A stretch of 64,000 nt of DNA from Anaerolineae bacterium (GCA_022821805.1 JAJECX010000011.1:56577-120576); one strand, 5' to 3'. Counted from the stretch's first letter, positions 52,222 to 61,347 are shown. Made by a program: numbers and translations. Notes: generated by a model not told the origin, from the letters alone.

Positions 52222-52240
52222 GCCGACGCCTCCCGGCCGC

Positions 52241-53212
52241 TCACTGGGGAAACCCATCCAGCAGCCGCGACAGCGCCGCGTATCGCCGGTCGCGCTCAAT
52301 CAGCAGCGCGGCGCGCTCGTCTTCGCTGTATTCGTAGAAACCCGCCAGCGCCTTCGTGCCAAGGCGTCCTTCAGCCACGATGTCGCGCAGGCTTTCCGGC
52401 GCTTCCCAATCAGCGCCCAAGCCTTCCGAAAGCACATCCATAATGCTGGCGTAGACATCCAAGCCGGCCATATCGGCGATTTGGAAGGGACCGTAAAAGG
52501 GCAGCCGAAAGCCGAAACTGCTGCGCACCACTGCATCGACTTCTTGCGGCGTCGCCAAGCCGTCTTCCACGCAGGCGAGCGCCTCGCGGAATAAGGCGAA
52601 CTGAATCCGATTGGCGACGAAACCGGGTCCGCTGGCGACGGTCGCGGGCTTCTTGCCAATCGCCAGCAGGAACTCGCGCGCCCGCGCAACTATCTCCGGG
52701 TCAGTCTGCACCGAGGGGATGACCTCGACCGCGGGCGTCCACTCCGGCGGATTGAAAAAGTGCATACCGAGGAATCGCCCTTTGCGCTCGACGAAGGCCG
52801 CAAGATCATCAATCGGCAGCGACGAGGTATTGGTGGCGATGATCGCTGCTGCGGGCGCATGGGCGTCGCAGGCCGCTAAAACATCGCGCTTGATTTCGAT
52901 GCGCTCGGGCGCCGCCTCGAATACGAGATCGGAAGAAGCGACTGCCGATTTAATGTCCTCCGCCGCACGCACTCGATGCGCCGCTGCGATGGCTGCTTCC
53001 GGCAATAAGCCCGCTTCGACATGACCGCGCACACGCTGGTTCAGCCGTCCAAGCGCTTGCTGAGACGCGCCCGGCGTTTCATCGACTATCACCACTTCCA
53101 ATCCGGCGAGCGCGAAGCATTCAGCGACGCCTAAACCCATCGTGCCAGCGCCGATGATGGCGGCGCGTTGCGGAAGACCCGGCTTCTCAAGCCGATACAA
53201 GCCGCCGCTCAC
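52241..53212 (-). CDS. 3-hydroxyacyl-CoA dehydrogenase
   Basis: A 323-residue enzyme that oxidises 3-hydroxyacyl-CoA to 3-ketoacyl-CoA with NAD in beta-oxidation or related pathways. It has the nucleotide motif AAIIGAGTMGLGVAECFALA, VFEAAPERIEIKRDVLAACD, IIATNTSSLPIDDL, the family hallmark GMHFFNPPEWTPAVEVIPSV, and GFVANRIQFALFREAL. The C-terminal helical domain ends with LRDIVAEGRLGTKALAGFYE. GTG 53212 has AGGA at good spacing and is chosen; the frame begins at GTG 53242. It precedes a divergent paralogue in the same operon, so two related substrates or the two halves of a pathway are likely. Confidence 0.92.
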   Translation of the reverse strand: MSGGLYRLEKPGLPQRAAIIGAGTMGLGVAECFALAGLEVVIVDETPGASQQALGRLNQRVRGHVEAGLLPEAAIAAAHRVRAAEDIKSAVASSDLVFEAAPERIEIKRDVLAACDAHAPAAAIIATNTSSLPIDDLAAFVERKGRFLGMHFFNPPEWTPAVEVIPSVQTDPEIVARAREFLLAIGKKPATVASGPGFVANRIQFALFREALACVEDGLATPQEVDAVVRSSFGFRLPFYGPFQIADMAGLDVYASIMDVLSEGLGADWEAPESLRDIVAEGRLGTKALAGFYEYSEDERAALLIERDRRYAALSRLLDGFPQ

Positions 53213-53301
53213 AAGCTGTCCTGGCTGGCAATCACTCGTCACACCTTAAGCCGCCCAACACCTTGGCGACTGAATGACAGTTGCGCTACTAGGCAAAATT
53301 A

Positions 53302-53325
53302 TAGGGGCGACCCATTGGATCGCCC
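53302..53325. repeat. Dispersed palindromic repeat copy (upstream of the dehydrogenases)
   Basis: TAGGGGCGACC-CATT-GGATCGCCC belongs to the family seen at 22.9, 33.1 and 48.0 kb. In the 207 bases between the dehydrogenase operon and the coiled-coil gene I see only this element and a weaker GC-rich inverted repeat (GGGCG...CGCCC near 53375-53396). Confidence 0.75.
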
Positions 53326-53450
53326 ACCATCAAACTGAGCCAGTTTACACCGTGAGGGGCATAAGCTCAAACAGGGCGAAGCAGCACTCCGCCCCATTTA
53401 GGGTTTGGCCTAAGGAAACTAGGCTCCGCTAGTAAACCGCAGCGATATGC

Positions 53451-54272
53451 CTAGCGACGCCGGCCTGGACGGCGCCCGCGCCGCCCGTCAACGACGAGCA
53501 TTTCTTCGCTGACATACTGCGACTGATAGGAATAGGCTTCCATCTGCGCAGCCTGAACGCCCACAGCCAGCACCTGCCCGCAACCGAGGTTGGCGTCGAG
53601 GCAGCGAAGCACATCCTGCCCCGGCGCAGTGGTCGTCAACACCACTTGCGTCCGCTCGGCGTATGACTTGTACTGCTCGACCTCATGCTGTGCCGCCATG
53701 CCTTCGTAATACATGAAGCCGGCATCGCCTTCGAACATCATGCGCGCCTGCGACATGGCGAAGCGCTCGCGATAACCCTTCTGCATCTGCCGCTCGGTCG
53801 TCACGATCACGCTCCATTGCGGCTGATTCCGCAACCGCGCGAGTTCACGCTGCGTCGCCTGCAATGCCCGGTCGGTCGCCACGAGTTGCTCGTTGCGCTG
53901 CGCAAGCGCCTGCAAGGTATAGCCCCAGCGCTGCTTCAACTGATCCTTGGCGTGATCCAAGATGACGATCTTGCTGTTGGCTGCCCCGAGCTGCTGCTGG
54001 CTAACCTCCAATTTGCGCCCCATCCTGTCAACCGCAGCGACAGCGCCGGCAAGTTCGGTCTCGGTTTCAGCCAACTTGCTGCGCGCGGCGACCAACTCGC
54101 CCTGCGTCTTGCCAAGCGCGTATTGACTGGCAGCCAAAGCCTCATGCGCCTCGGACAGCTCGCCCATCACATTCTTGACACCGCCAAACACCAGAACGGC
54201 GATGATGGCGAAGGTGATCAGCACGGCAAGAAGCCGCGACCAGAACGGGGACCTTCTCTCTATACGCTTCAT
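53451..54272 (-). CDS. Membrane-anchored coiled-coil protein
   Basis: The 273-residue product has a basic start, one membrane helix (about residues 12-37, LLAVLITFAIIAVLVFGGVK), then a long coiled coil (about 40-150) with leucine, alanine and valine heptads (AETETELAGAVAAVDRMGRK, RALQATQRELARLRN). A non-coiled C-terminal region has two cysteine-containing turns (VLRCLDANLGCGQVLAVGVQ) and a basic Arg-rich end. No family is recognised. ATG 54272 has GGAGGT upstream and is preferred over 54284. It might be an envelope-spanning or division-related factor, which is inference only. Confidence 0.7.
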   Translation of the reverse strand: MKRIERRSPFWSRLLAVLITFAIIAVLVFGGVKNVMGELSEAHEALAASQYALGKTQGELVAARSKLAETETELAGAVAAVDRMGRKLEVSQQQLGAANSKIVILDHAKDQLKQRWGYTLQALAQRNEQLVATDRALQATQRELARLRNQPQWSVIVTTERQMQKGYRERFAMSQARMMFEGDAGFMYYEGMAAQHEVEQYKSYAERTQVVLTTTAPGQDVLRCLDANLGCGQVLAVGVQAAQMEAYSYQSQYVSEEMLVVDGRRGRRPGRRR

Positions 54273-54346
54273 ACCGACCTCCATCTAAATAAGCTATTGT
54301 TCCGGGCATTTCGACCGAAACTCGGACAAAATGCGTTCATCAATCC

Positions 54347-55090
54347 CTAGTGTATCGCACTCGTTTGGATAATGCCAACATTTGTCCCTTTTCTAATCGC
54401 CAATTTGACTTCGCCGATCGCTTTGGTCACCTCAATGTCGCGCGGGCAAGCTGGCGTGCAGTTGAAAATCGTGCGGCAGCGCCATACGCCGTTCGGCTCG
54501 CTGAGGATGTCCAGCCGCTCCTGACCGGCCTGATCGCGCGTATCAAATATGAAACGATGCGCCCCCACGATGGCGGCTGGTCCCACGTAATGTCCGTTCG
54601 CCCAGAAGCTCGGGCAGGAAGTCGTGCAGCAAGCGCAAAGGATGCACTTGGTCGTATCGTCGAATTTTTCGCGGTCTTCCTGCGTTTGCAGCCGCTCGCG
54701 GCCGTCTTCCGGCAGTGGATCGTTGTTGACGAAGAATGGCATGACCTGCTTGTAATGATCGAAGAATGGCTCCATGTCGACGATTAGGTCCTTGACCACC
54801 GGCAAGCCCAAAATCGGCTCCACCTGAATCTTTTCACCGACATCGCGGACGAGAATCTTGCACGCCAGCCGGTTAACGCCGTTGATGCGCATGGCATCGG
54901 AGCCGCAGACCCCATGCGCGCAGGAACGCCGCAGCGAAAGCGAGCCGTCCTGCTCCCACTTGATGCGATGCAGCATCTCCAGCACGCGATCGGTCGGGTC
55001 GACATCGGCCAGCGAAAACTCCTGCCAGTAAGGTCTTTCTTGGCCAGGCACATCCGGATTCTGTCGTCTGATTCTGAAGGTTACGTCCAT
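54347..55090 (-). CDS. sdhB: Succinate dehydrogenase iron-sulfur subunit
   Basis: A 247-residue subunit that carries electrons from the flavin subunit to the quinone site. The [2Fe-2S] motif is RRSCAHGVCGSDAMRINGVN near residue 55-75 and ACKILV lies after it. The cysteines of the [4Fe-4S] and [3Fe-4S] clusters are in CILCACCTTSCPSFW and CRTIFNCTPACPRDI. Length and motif order are typical. It is the last gene of the sdh cluster and is separated from sdhA by an odd AT-rich gap of about 460 bases. Confidence 0.97.
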   Translation of the reverse strand: MDVTFRIRRQNPDVPGQERPYWQEFSLADVDPTDRVLEMLHRIKWEQDGSLSLRRSCAHGVCGSDAMRINGVNRLACKILVRDVGEKIQVEPILGLPVVKDLIVDMEPFFDHYKQVMPFFVNNDPLPEDGRERLQTQEDREKFDDTTKCILCACCTTSCPSFWANGHYVGPAAIVGAHRFIFDTRDQAGQERLDILSEPNGVWRCRTIFNCTPACPRDIEVTKAIGEVKLAIRKGTNVGIIQTSAIH

Positions 55091-55105
55091 TCGTTCACGT
55101 CCAGT

Positions 55106-55369
55106 CTACATGCGAATTAGCGTGATGAGCGCCAGGATATAGATTGAGACTGCAATGCATGTCGCAAAAATGAAGCGGTCTTCTCTTGTCATGGATTTAA
55201 TCCAGCATTCTATTTTAAGCGCTTCTATAAGCGTCGCTCCCGCTGCTTTGAGCAGATAATACTCTATATGCAATTGAATATAGCGAAGCCGCAAGTAGAA
55301 GTAGCGAAGAAGCAAGCCTGTGAAACGAACTTGCAAACTGATGATTCTCGCGACACGTCTACCCATCAT
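55106..55369 (-). CDS. Uncertain small membrane protein between sdhA and sdhB
   Basis: A frame of 87 codons in the AT-richer gap between sdhA and sdhB. It encodes a basic, aromatic-rich N-terminal half (LLLRYFYLRLRYIQLHIEYY) and a C-terminal membrane helix (FIFATCIAVSIYILALITLI). The ribosome site is weak, and no family is recognised. A short internal start (ATG for MTREDRFIFATCIAVS) would give only 28 residues. It could be a small extra membrane subunit, a degraded gene or chance. The base composition differs from both neighbours. Confidence 0.35.
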   Translation of the reverse strand: MMGRRVARIISLQVRFTGLLLRYFYLRLRYIQLHIEYYLLKAAGATLIEALKIECWIKSMTREDRFIFATCIAVSIYILALITLIRM

Positions 55370-55552
55370 AATGATCTGCTCTACGTTCGCCTATGCAAAG
55401 GCTGTACATGAAGCTGTCTTCCGCTCGCCCGGCGCATCTGGATCCGGACGTCCGATAATTAAGTCTACTCTCATTGTTCGCCAATCCCAAGTTCTTTCGG
55501 CCGGCGGCAGATATGTCACCCTCGCAATTGCCTCTTCCCCGCCTACAACGCT

Positions 55553-57397
55553 CTAATAGACACGCTCTATCGGCTTGAATTTCTGCTGCTCTTCCGGCAA
55601 GCCTTCCTCTATCTCCGCCTCCCACAGCGACAGATCGACTTTTTTGTCGAAGTGCGCTTCATACGATGGATCGCTCATCTCTCCTCGCTGGGTGATCAGC
55701 GAATGCGCAAGCCAGTTTTCGTCGTCTCGCTTCTTGAAATCTTCGCGGCTGTGAGCGCCGCGGCTCTCTTTGCGCTCCAGCGCCGTCCGCGCAGTGACCT
55801 CGGCCAGGTCCAGCAAGCAGCCAAATTCCCAAGCCTCCATCAGATCGGTATTGAATACGCGCGACTTATCATCGATCTGCAAATCCGTATAGAAGCGCTC
55901 TCGCAGTTCAGCCAGGTCGCTGATGCCCTGCTGCAAGGTCTCCTCAGTGCGGAAGACGCCGACATTGTCCATCATCGTCGCCTGCATTAATTGGCGCAGC
56001 GCGCCCGGGCGCGACTTGCCATCGCCCTTGCGAATCCGCTCAAACTCGGCCTCAATTTCCGCCCCGGCGTCATTCGGCAGCGCCGCCCAATCAGCGCCCT
56101 TGACGTACTCCGCCATCTTCATCCCGCCGCGCCGCCCAAAGACGACCAGGTCGACCAGCGAATTGGTGCCCAGTCGATTGGCGCCATGCACGCTGACGCA
56201 AGCGGTTTCACCGGCTGCGTATGCGCCCGGCATCACCGTGCCCGCGGCGTCGATGACCACTTCGGCATCGATATTGGTCGGTATCCCGCCCATGGCGTAA
56301 TGCGCCGTCGGCTGCACCGGCATCGGCTCTTTCACCGGATCAACGCCCAAATAGGTGCGGCAGAAATCGAGGATATCGGGCAGCTTGCGCTCCACCGTGC
56401 TATCGTCGATGAAGTCGGCTCGATCTCGCCCTTCTTCGGCGAAGTAGCGATTGACCGTCTGCGGACGCACATCGAGATGCATATAGCCGCGGTTCTTGAT
56501 GCTGCGTCCGGCGCGCGTCTCCAGATAAATCGCGCGGCTGACCACATCGCGGCTGGCCAGATCTTTGGCGCTTGGCGCATAGCGTTCCATGAAGCGCTCG
56601 CCAACGCTGTTGATCAACACGCCGCCCTCGCCGCGCACGCCTTCAGTGATCAGGATGCCCATCCGATAAATGCCGGTGGGGTGAAATTGGAAGAATTCCA
56701 TATCTTGCAGCGGAACACCGCGACGCAGCGCGATAGCGGCGCCGTCCCCCGTCAGCGAATGCGCGTTGCTCGTCACCGACCAGCAGCGCCCCCAACCGCC
56801 AGAAGCAAAGAAGCTCGCCTTTCCCTGAAAGATGTGAAACTCGCCCGTGCCTAGCTCAATGGCGACAACGCCGGCGACCGCGCCGTCGACGACGATCATA
56901 TCCACTACTTGGAACTCATCGAAAAAATTGACATCGTTCTTTATGCACTGTTGATAAAGCGTCTGCAAAATCATATGCCCGGTGCGATCAGCGGCATGGC
57001 AAGCGCGCCGCACCAGCTCCTCGCCGAAATTGCGCGTATGCCCGCCGAAGCGCCGCTGGCTGATGCGCTTTTCCGAGGTGCGGTCGAAGGGCAGTCCCAT
57101 GTGCTCCAGCTCAATGACCGCTTCCACGGCATTTTCCGCCAGGATCTTCGCCGCATGCTGATCGGTCAGGTAATCACCGCCCTTTACCGTGTCGTAGGTG
57201 TGGTAGATCGGCTTGTCCTCGTCCAGATTGCCCAGCGCCGCGCCGATGCCTCCCTGCGCCGTGCCGGTATGGCTGCGGGTCGGGTAGAGCTTGCTGACGA
57301 CCGCGACATCAGCGCCGCCTTTGCTGGCGTAAAGCGCCGCCATCAATCCCGCGCCGCCAGCGCCGATGATTATCGCGTCATGCTTGTGAATTTGCAT
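55553..57397 (-). CDS. sdhA: Succinate dehydrogenase flavoprotein subunit
   Basis: The 614-residue catalytic subunit that oxidises succinate to fumarate with covalent FAD. It starts DAIIIGAGGAGLMAALYASK (FAD binding), has the flavin-linked histidine in TRSHTGTAQGGIGAALGN, and HPTGIYRMGILITEGVRGEG, RSIKNRGYMHLDVRP and HYAMGGIPTNIDAEV around the active site. GAGGG precedes the ATG. The gene is followed by the gap and sdhB and preceded by the fused membrane anchor, giving the order anchor, sdhA, sdhB. All catalytic regions are intact. Confidence 0.98.
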   Translation of the reverse strand: MQIHKHDAIIIGAGGAGLMAALYASKGGADVAVVSKLYPTRSHTGTAQGGIGAALGNLDEDKPIYHTYDTVKGGDYLTDQHAAKILAENAVEAVIELEHMGLPFDRTSEKRISQRRFGGHTRNFGEELVRRACHAADRTGHMILQTLYQQCIKNDVNFFDEFQVVDMIVVDGAVAGVVAIELGTGEFHIFQGKASFFASGGWGRCWSVTSNAHSLTGDGAAIALRRGVPLQDMEFFQFHPTGIYRMGILITEGVRGEGGVLINSVGERFMERYAPSAKDLASRDVVSRAIYLETRAGRSIKNRGYMHLDVRPQTVNRYFAEEGRDRADFIDDSTVERKLPDILDFCRTYLGVDPVKEPMPVQPTAHYAMGGIPTNIDAEVVIDAAGTVMPGAYAAGETACVSVHGANRLGTNSLVDLVVFGRRGGMKMAEYVKGADWAALPNDAGAEIEAEFERIRKGDGKSRPGALRQLMQATMMDNVGVFRTEETLQQGISDLAELRERFYTDLQIDDKSRVFNTDLMEAWEFGCLLDLAEVTARTALERKESRGAHSREDFKKRDDENWLAHSLITQRGEMSDPSYEAHFDKKVDLSLWEAEIEEGLPEEQQKFKPIERVY

Positions 57398-57433
57398 TCA
57401 GCCCTCACTAGACGAACGATACGATGTTCGATC

Positions 57434-58522
57434 CTAAACGTCTTCACTCAGATAGGCTTCCAGCTCCGCTGGCAATTCTTCGCCGCGCAATTCGTAAATC
57501 TCGGCGGTGGCTGCCATCGCCTCGTCGATGATGTCCTTCTCCAGCGGCACGAAGAGCGCAGCCGCCCCCACCGCCAGCAATACCGCCGCCATCACCGTGC
57601 AGAGCGCGACCGATGTCCGCCGCGCGAAATCATTGAAGCTCGTATAATCGGTCAAGACGTAGCGCAGCCCATTGAAGCCGTGCAGCGTAACCAAAACCAG
57701 CAGGAACAGGTCGTAGACGCGCCAAATGAACACGCCGCCAGCGGCATAACTCCAACGATGATAAACGAACTCGACCGCGCTGGGCGCCGCGCCGATCGTC
57801 CCGTTGCTCGACATGGTGCCGGCCACTTCTTGCGCCGCCGTGATATCAAAGACACCCTGCACCACGTGCATCAGCGCCAGATGGCCAAAGACCAGCGGCA
57901 CGATCAAGATGCCGCTCAATCGCATGAATGACCACCAGAAGCGTTCAATCCCGCTCGCTTCCGGGTATTTTCCGCGCTGTCCACCTTCGCCGCGGATGAG
58001 GCTGTAGACCGCCGCCAGCACAATCGCCGCCGCCAGCACAGCGACGAAACCGGCGATGAAAGGAAGCTGCTCCAAGATGGAGAAGACCACCACATCAAAC
58101 ATCTTCTCGCCAGCGATAGCCGCCTCGGTGAAATAAAAATCGACCACATGCGAAGCCATGCCCAGAAAGACCGGCGCCAAAACCAGCAGCGTCAATACCA
58201 GCACCGCGACCGCCGCCTGCGCTTGATGCCGCCACAGTTCCGGCTTGTAATCGAAGATGGCGATGCGGATACCGTTGAAAGCGTGGTAAACGACGGCGAA
58301 GACCAGGCCAAATTCGCCGATGGTGAAAAGCGGCGACTGATAAGCGGCGATGGCTTTCACGTATAGGGCGGGATAAAACACCGCCCACGAAGTGTCGATC
58401 ACGTGCAGCGCCAGGAAGAGCGCCACGCCGACGCCGGTGAGCCGATGCAAGACCCAACTCCACTGCCCGATCGCGCCGCGATAGCGCAGCGTCTCCCGCA
58501 CCGTTAGAACCAGAGAAGTCAA
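57434..58522 (-). CDS. Fused succinate dehydrogenase membrane anchor (SdhC-SdhD)
   Basis: A 362-residue protein that joins two anchor subunits normally encoded separately. Residues 1-120 match SdhC: RGAIGQWSWVLHRLTGVGVA, HVIDTSW and YHAFNGIRIAIFDYKP, with histidines that can bind haem. Residues 190-330 match SdhD: FWWSFMRLSGILIVPLVFGH and LVTLHGFNGLRYVLTDYTSF. Between them lie two extra hydrophobic segments (about 80-115 and 140-172) as linkers. It would provide both quinone-binding anchors in one chain, with six or more helices. The start lies 36 bases before sdhA. That the two halves are fused is seen directly; that the complex uses them as one subunit is inferred. Confidence 0.87.
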   Translation of the reverse strand: MTSLVLTVRETLRYRGAIGQWSWVLHRLTGVGVALFLALHVIDTSWAVFYPALYVKAIAAYQSPLFTIGEFGLVFAVVYHAFNGIRIAIFDYKPELWRHQAQAAVAVLVLTLLVLAPVFLGMASHVVDFYFTEAAIAGEKMFDVVVFSILEQLPFIAGFVAVLAAAIVLAAVYSLIRGEGGQRGKYPEASGIERFWWSFMRLSGILIVPLVFGHLALMHVVQGVFDITAAQEVAGTMSSNGTIGAAPSAVEFVYHRWSYAAGGVFIWRVYDLFLLVLVTLHGFNGLRYVLTDYTSFNDFARRTSVALCTVMAAVLLAVGAAALFVPLEKDIIDEAMAATAEIYELRGEELPAELEAYLSEDV

Positions 58523-58654
58523 GCGATTCCCTTTCTCAGTCTAGCCAATTGACGATGCCAGCCTGTTCGCGCTCGCTATCGTGACAACGCCGCACATTAT
58601 AACACGGGCTTAAGCGCGCGAAAGGGCAAGCCAGCGGGCGCCATTAAGCCAATG

Positions 58655-58682
58655 TTGACAGTCGATTAAATCAGAGTAAGCT
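58655..58682 (+). promoter_or_regulatory. rmuC: Candidate promoter of rmuC
   Basis: TTGACA (58655-58660) is a perfect -35 box; 16 bases on lies TAAGCT (58677-58682), a poor -10 match. A start there would be about 25 bases before the ATG at 58712. No stronger pair is visible in the 190-base gap to the divergent sdh cluster. Confidence 0.4.
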
Positions 58683-58711
58683 GAATGCGGCTAAACGAGG
58701 GTGGATGACAG

Positions 58712-60118
58712 ATGGGTGATTTTACTGCGCTATTGAATGGGCTGCACGGCTACAGCATCGCGCTGGGCTTGGCGCTAGGCTTGGTCGGAGGCTTTGTCTT
58801 CGCCATGCTGACATATCGATTCTACGGCCGAAACTTTCGGAATACGTTTGACCAGCTGTCAGACGACATGAAAAACACTTTCGACCGCTTGTCTTCGGAA
58901 GCGCTTAACAAGAATCAGGATCGCTTCCTGAATCTGGCGAATGACAAGTTTTCCGACCAAACCGAACGCCACGGCAGCGAGCTTGAATCAAAGAAAGATC
59001 TGATCGACACGAAGCTGCAGCAAATGTCCGACACGCTAAAAGCCGTGCCGACCGAATTGGAAAAGAACCAGAAGAACGTTACTGACGCGCTTGACAAATC
59101 GACCGAACAGCTCGAGAAATCCAATCAGAGTTATTTGAATCATCTTTCGGACAAGGCGGCCTCGCAGACGAAAGAACACTTTACCAAGCTCGACGACAAG
59201 GAAACGCAGATAAATCGGCGTCTTGGCGAAATGGACAAGAAACTGGGAGATGTGCAGAAGCTGATTGACGAGTTTGAGAAGGCGCGCGAGAGCAAACTGG
59301 GCGCGCTTGATGACCAACTCAAGAATCTGACGCAGACAACCTCGCAATTGCACCGGGCGCTGGCTGACAACCGGGCGCGCGGACAGTGGGGTGAACGCAT
59401 CGCTGAGGACTTGCTCCAACTGCTAGGCTTCGTCGAAGGCAGAAACTACTTCAAACAAATGACTATTGCGTCCGGCGAACGTCCAGACTTTACAATCATT
59501 CTGCCCAACGGCTTGTACGTCAATATGGATGTCAAGTATTCATTTGACAACTATGACTCTTATCATGGCGCGGACAGCAATCAGGAGCGAACAGAATTCG
59601 CCAAAGCCTTCCTTCGTAACGTCAGAAAAGTGGTCGATGATGTAGCGAACAAAAGCTACATCAATGAGGACACGGTTGACTGCGTACTGTTGTTGATTCC
59701 AAACGAACCCGTCTATCGATTTATACATGAACAGGACCACACGATTATGGACACGGCGCTTAGAAGCAAAGTTGTCCTTTGTTCACCGCTGAATCTGTAT
59801 CCTGTTTTGGCAGTAATCCACCAAGCGGCGCAGAGCCTTGCGTTTGAAAGAAGGTCTCGGGAAGTCTTTACAATTCTTGCGGAAATTAGAGCCGAATGGG
59901 AAAGATATACCAAGCACATGGATGGTATGGAGAAAAACTTCGCCACGCTTGAGCGAAAGTTCCGTGAACTAACGGGCGCGCGAACAAAGCAGTTAGATCG
60001 CAGGTTCGACCGCATCGACACTGTGCTGGAGGGCAACGCGCTGGATTCGGATTTGGAGGGTGCAAAGCCCCAACTCCCCGACGGGCCGGTCAAATCGACA
60101 GACGATATGCCCTTCTAA
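58712..60118 (+). CDS. rmuC: DNA recombination protein RmuC
   Basis: A 468-residue RmuC, a family linked to control of recombination at inverted repeats. The N-terminal membrane segment (YSIALGLALGLVGGFVFAML) anchors it, a long coiled coil covers about residues 40-215 (LEKNQKNVTDALDKSTEQLE), and the C-terminal RmuC nuclease-like domain starts at ADNRARGQWGERIAEDLLQL and includes RPDFTIILPNGLYVNMDVKY and FRELTGARTKQLDRRFDRID. The PD-(D/E)xK-like Asp and Lys (DFTI, DVKYSF) are present. Its stop overlaps the convergent yvcK stop by 4 bases. Confidence 0.93.
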   Translation: MGDFTALLNGLHGYSIALGLALGLVGGFVFAMLTYRFYGRNFRNTFDQLSDDMKNTFDRLSSEALNKNQDRFLNLANDKFSDQTERHGSELESKKDLIDTKLQQMSDTLKAVPTELEKNQKNVTDALDKSTEQLEKSNQSYLNHLSDKAASQTKEHFTKLDDKETQINRRLGEMDKKLGDVQKLIDEFEKARESKLGALDDQLKNLTQTTSQLHRALADNRARGQWGERIAEDLLQLLGFVEGRNYFKQMTIASGERPDFTIILPNGLYVNMDVKYSFDNYDSYHGADSNQERTEFAKAFLRNVRKVVDDVANKSYINEDTVDCVLLLIPNEPVYRFIHEQDHTIMDTALRSKVVLCSPLNLYPVLAVIHQAAQSLAFERRSREVFTILAEIRAEWERYTKHMDGMEKNFATLERKFRELTGARTKQLDRRFDRIDTVLEGNALDSDLEGAKPQLPDGPVKSTDDMPF

Positions 60119-61140
60119 CTTTGGGCGACCGCCGTCCGCTCCCCCATCAGGTCCATTAAGGTCTCGGCGATGAGTTCTGGATTGTGGCGGATCGTGTCCT
60201 GCTTCTGCCACATTTCGCGCTTGCCCGATTTCGTGTCGGCGACATCGGCGAGCACGGGCCTGACGTTCATCGTCAGGATATTGTGAAACTCATGCGACGA
60301 CGGCAGCAGCACATCTACTTTTTCCCGCGCGTATAGGTCCATCAATTCCGCGCTCGGCTGCGACGAATTGAGCACCACAAAGTCCAGCACGCCGATGCCC
60401 AAATAGGAAATCACCTGCTGCACATGGTCGGACAGGGTGTAATCGTCAGTCTGGCCCGGCTGCGTCGTCGTATTGCAGACATATACCTTCACCGCCTTGG
60501 AATCGCGAATCGCCTGAGAAACATCCTTGAAGGCGAGGCAGGCGATTACCGTGGTGAACAGGCTGCCCGGTCCGATCGTGATCAGATCCGCGTCCAGCAG
60601 CGCGTCAACCGCCGGCGGATACGCGGTCGCTTGCGGATTCTGCACGAAGATGCGTTTGATCGCCGCTTTGTCCAATCGCCTCACATTGAATTCCTGCTCC
60701 ACGATCGCGCCATCTACTAGCTCGGCGCAGATATGCGTGTTCTCTTCCGTCACCGGATAGATCTTCGCCCGCACATCGAGGAAGTCGCTGATCTGCTCGA
60801 TCGCCAAGACAAAGCTGCCAGACATCTGCGTCAGCGCCGCAACAAGTAAATTGCCGAATGCCATGCCATCCAGTTGTGGGTCGCCTGGCGCGGAAATCCG
60901 ATGCTGCATCACACGAGTCAGCAGCGAATCATCGTCCTGCGCCAGCGTCGCCAGGGCGTTGCGGATATCGCCAGGCGCCGGAATCTGCGCGAATTCGCGG
61001 ACGATGCCGGTGCTGCGACCGGTGTCGGTCACGGCAATGATGCCGGTCAAATCATCGGTATGACGCTGCATGCCTCGCATGATCTGCACGGCGCCCAAGC
61101 CACCGCCAATGGATACGACCTTCATCCCGCTTTCTGTCAT
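60115..61140 (-). CDS. yvcK: YvcK family gluconeogenesis factor (CofD-like)
   Basis: A 341-residue protein of the YvcK/CofD-like family. In Bacillus and Mycobacterium relatives it controls carbon flow and cell-wall synthesis and binds UDP-sugars. The N-terminal VVSIGGGLGAVQIMRGMQRH is the nucleotide-binding loop, and AVTDTGRSTGIVREFAQIPA, APGDIRNALATLA, GNLLVAALTQ and LITIGPGSLFTTVIACL are conserved. Both candidate starts (61140 and 61125) are close together; ATG 61140 has GAGG before it. No murein-synthesis neighbours are visible in this window. Confidence 0.9.
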   Translation of the reverse strand: MTESGMKVVSIGGGLGAVQIMRGMQRHTDDLTGIIAVTDTGRSTGIVREFAQIPAPGDIRNALATLAQDDDSLLTRVMQHRISAPGDPQLDGMAFGNLLVAALTQMSGSFVLAIEQISDFLDVRAKIYPVTEENTHICAELVDGAIVEQEFNVRRLDKAAIKRIFVQNPQATAYPPAVDALLDADLITIGPGSLFTTVIACLAFKDVSQAIRDSKAVKVYVCNTTTQPGQTDDYTLSDHVQQVISYLGIGVLDFVVLNSSQPSAELMDLYAREKVDVLLPSSHEFHNILTMNVRPVLADVADTKSGKREMWQKQDTIRHNPELIAETLMDLMGERTAVAQS

Positions 61141-61347
61141 TGTCGCCTCGTCAGATGCGGCCGATATGGCATTAGTATATCCCAGAATAAATTGAGCGTC
61201 GCCCGCTGGCGGCGCTGAAACAGGCTACCGCCGCCTCATCAAACTTTCCCGCCGCCGTGTACACTGTAATGATGACAGTTCAGCCAGTTTGGTGAACTTA
61301 TGCCATTATTGCCGATGTAAAGCGCTGTCGATTCTTGCGAGAGGTCC

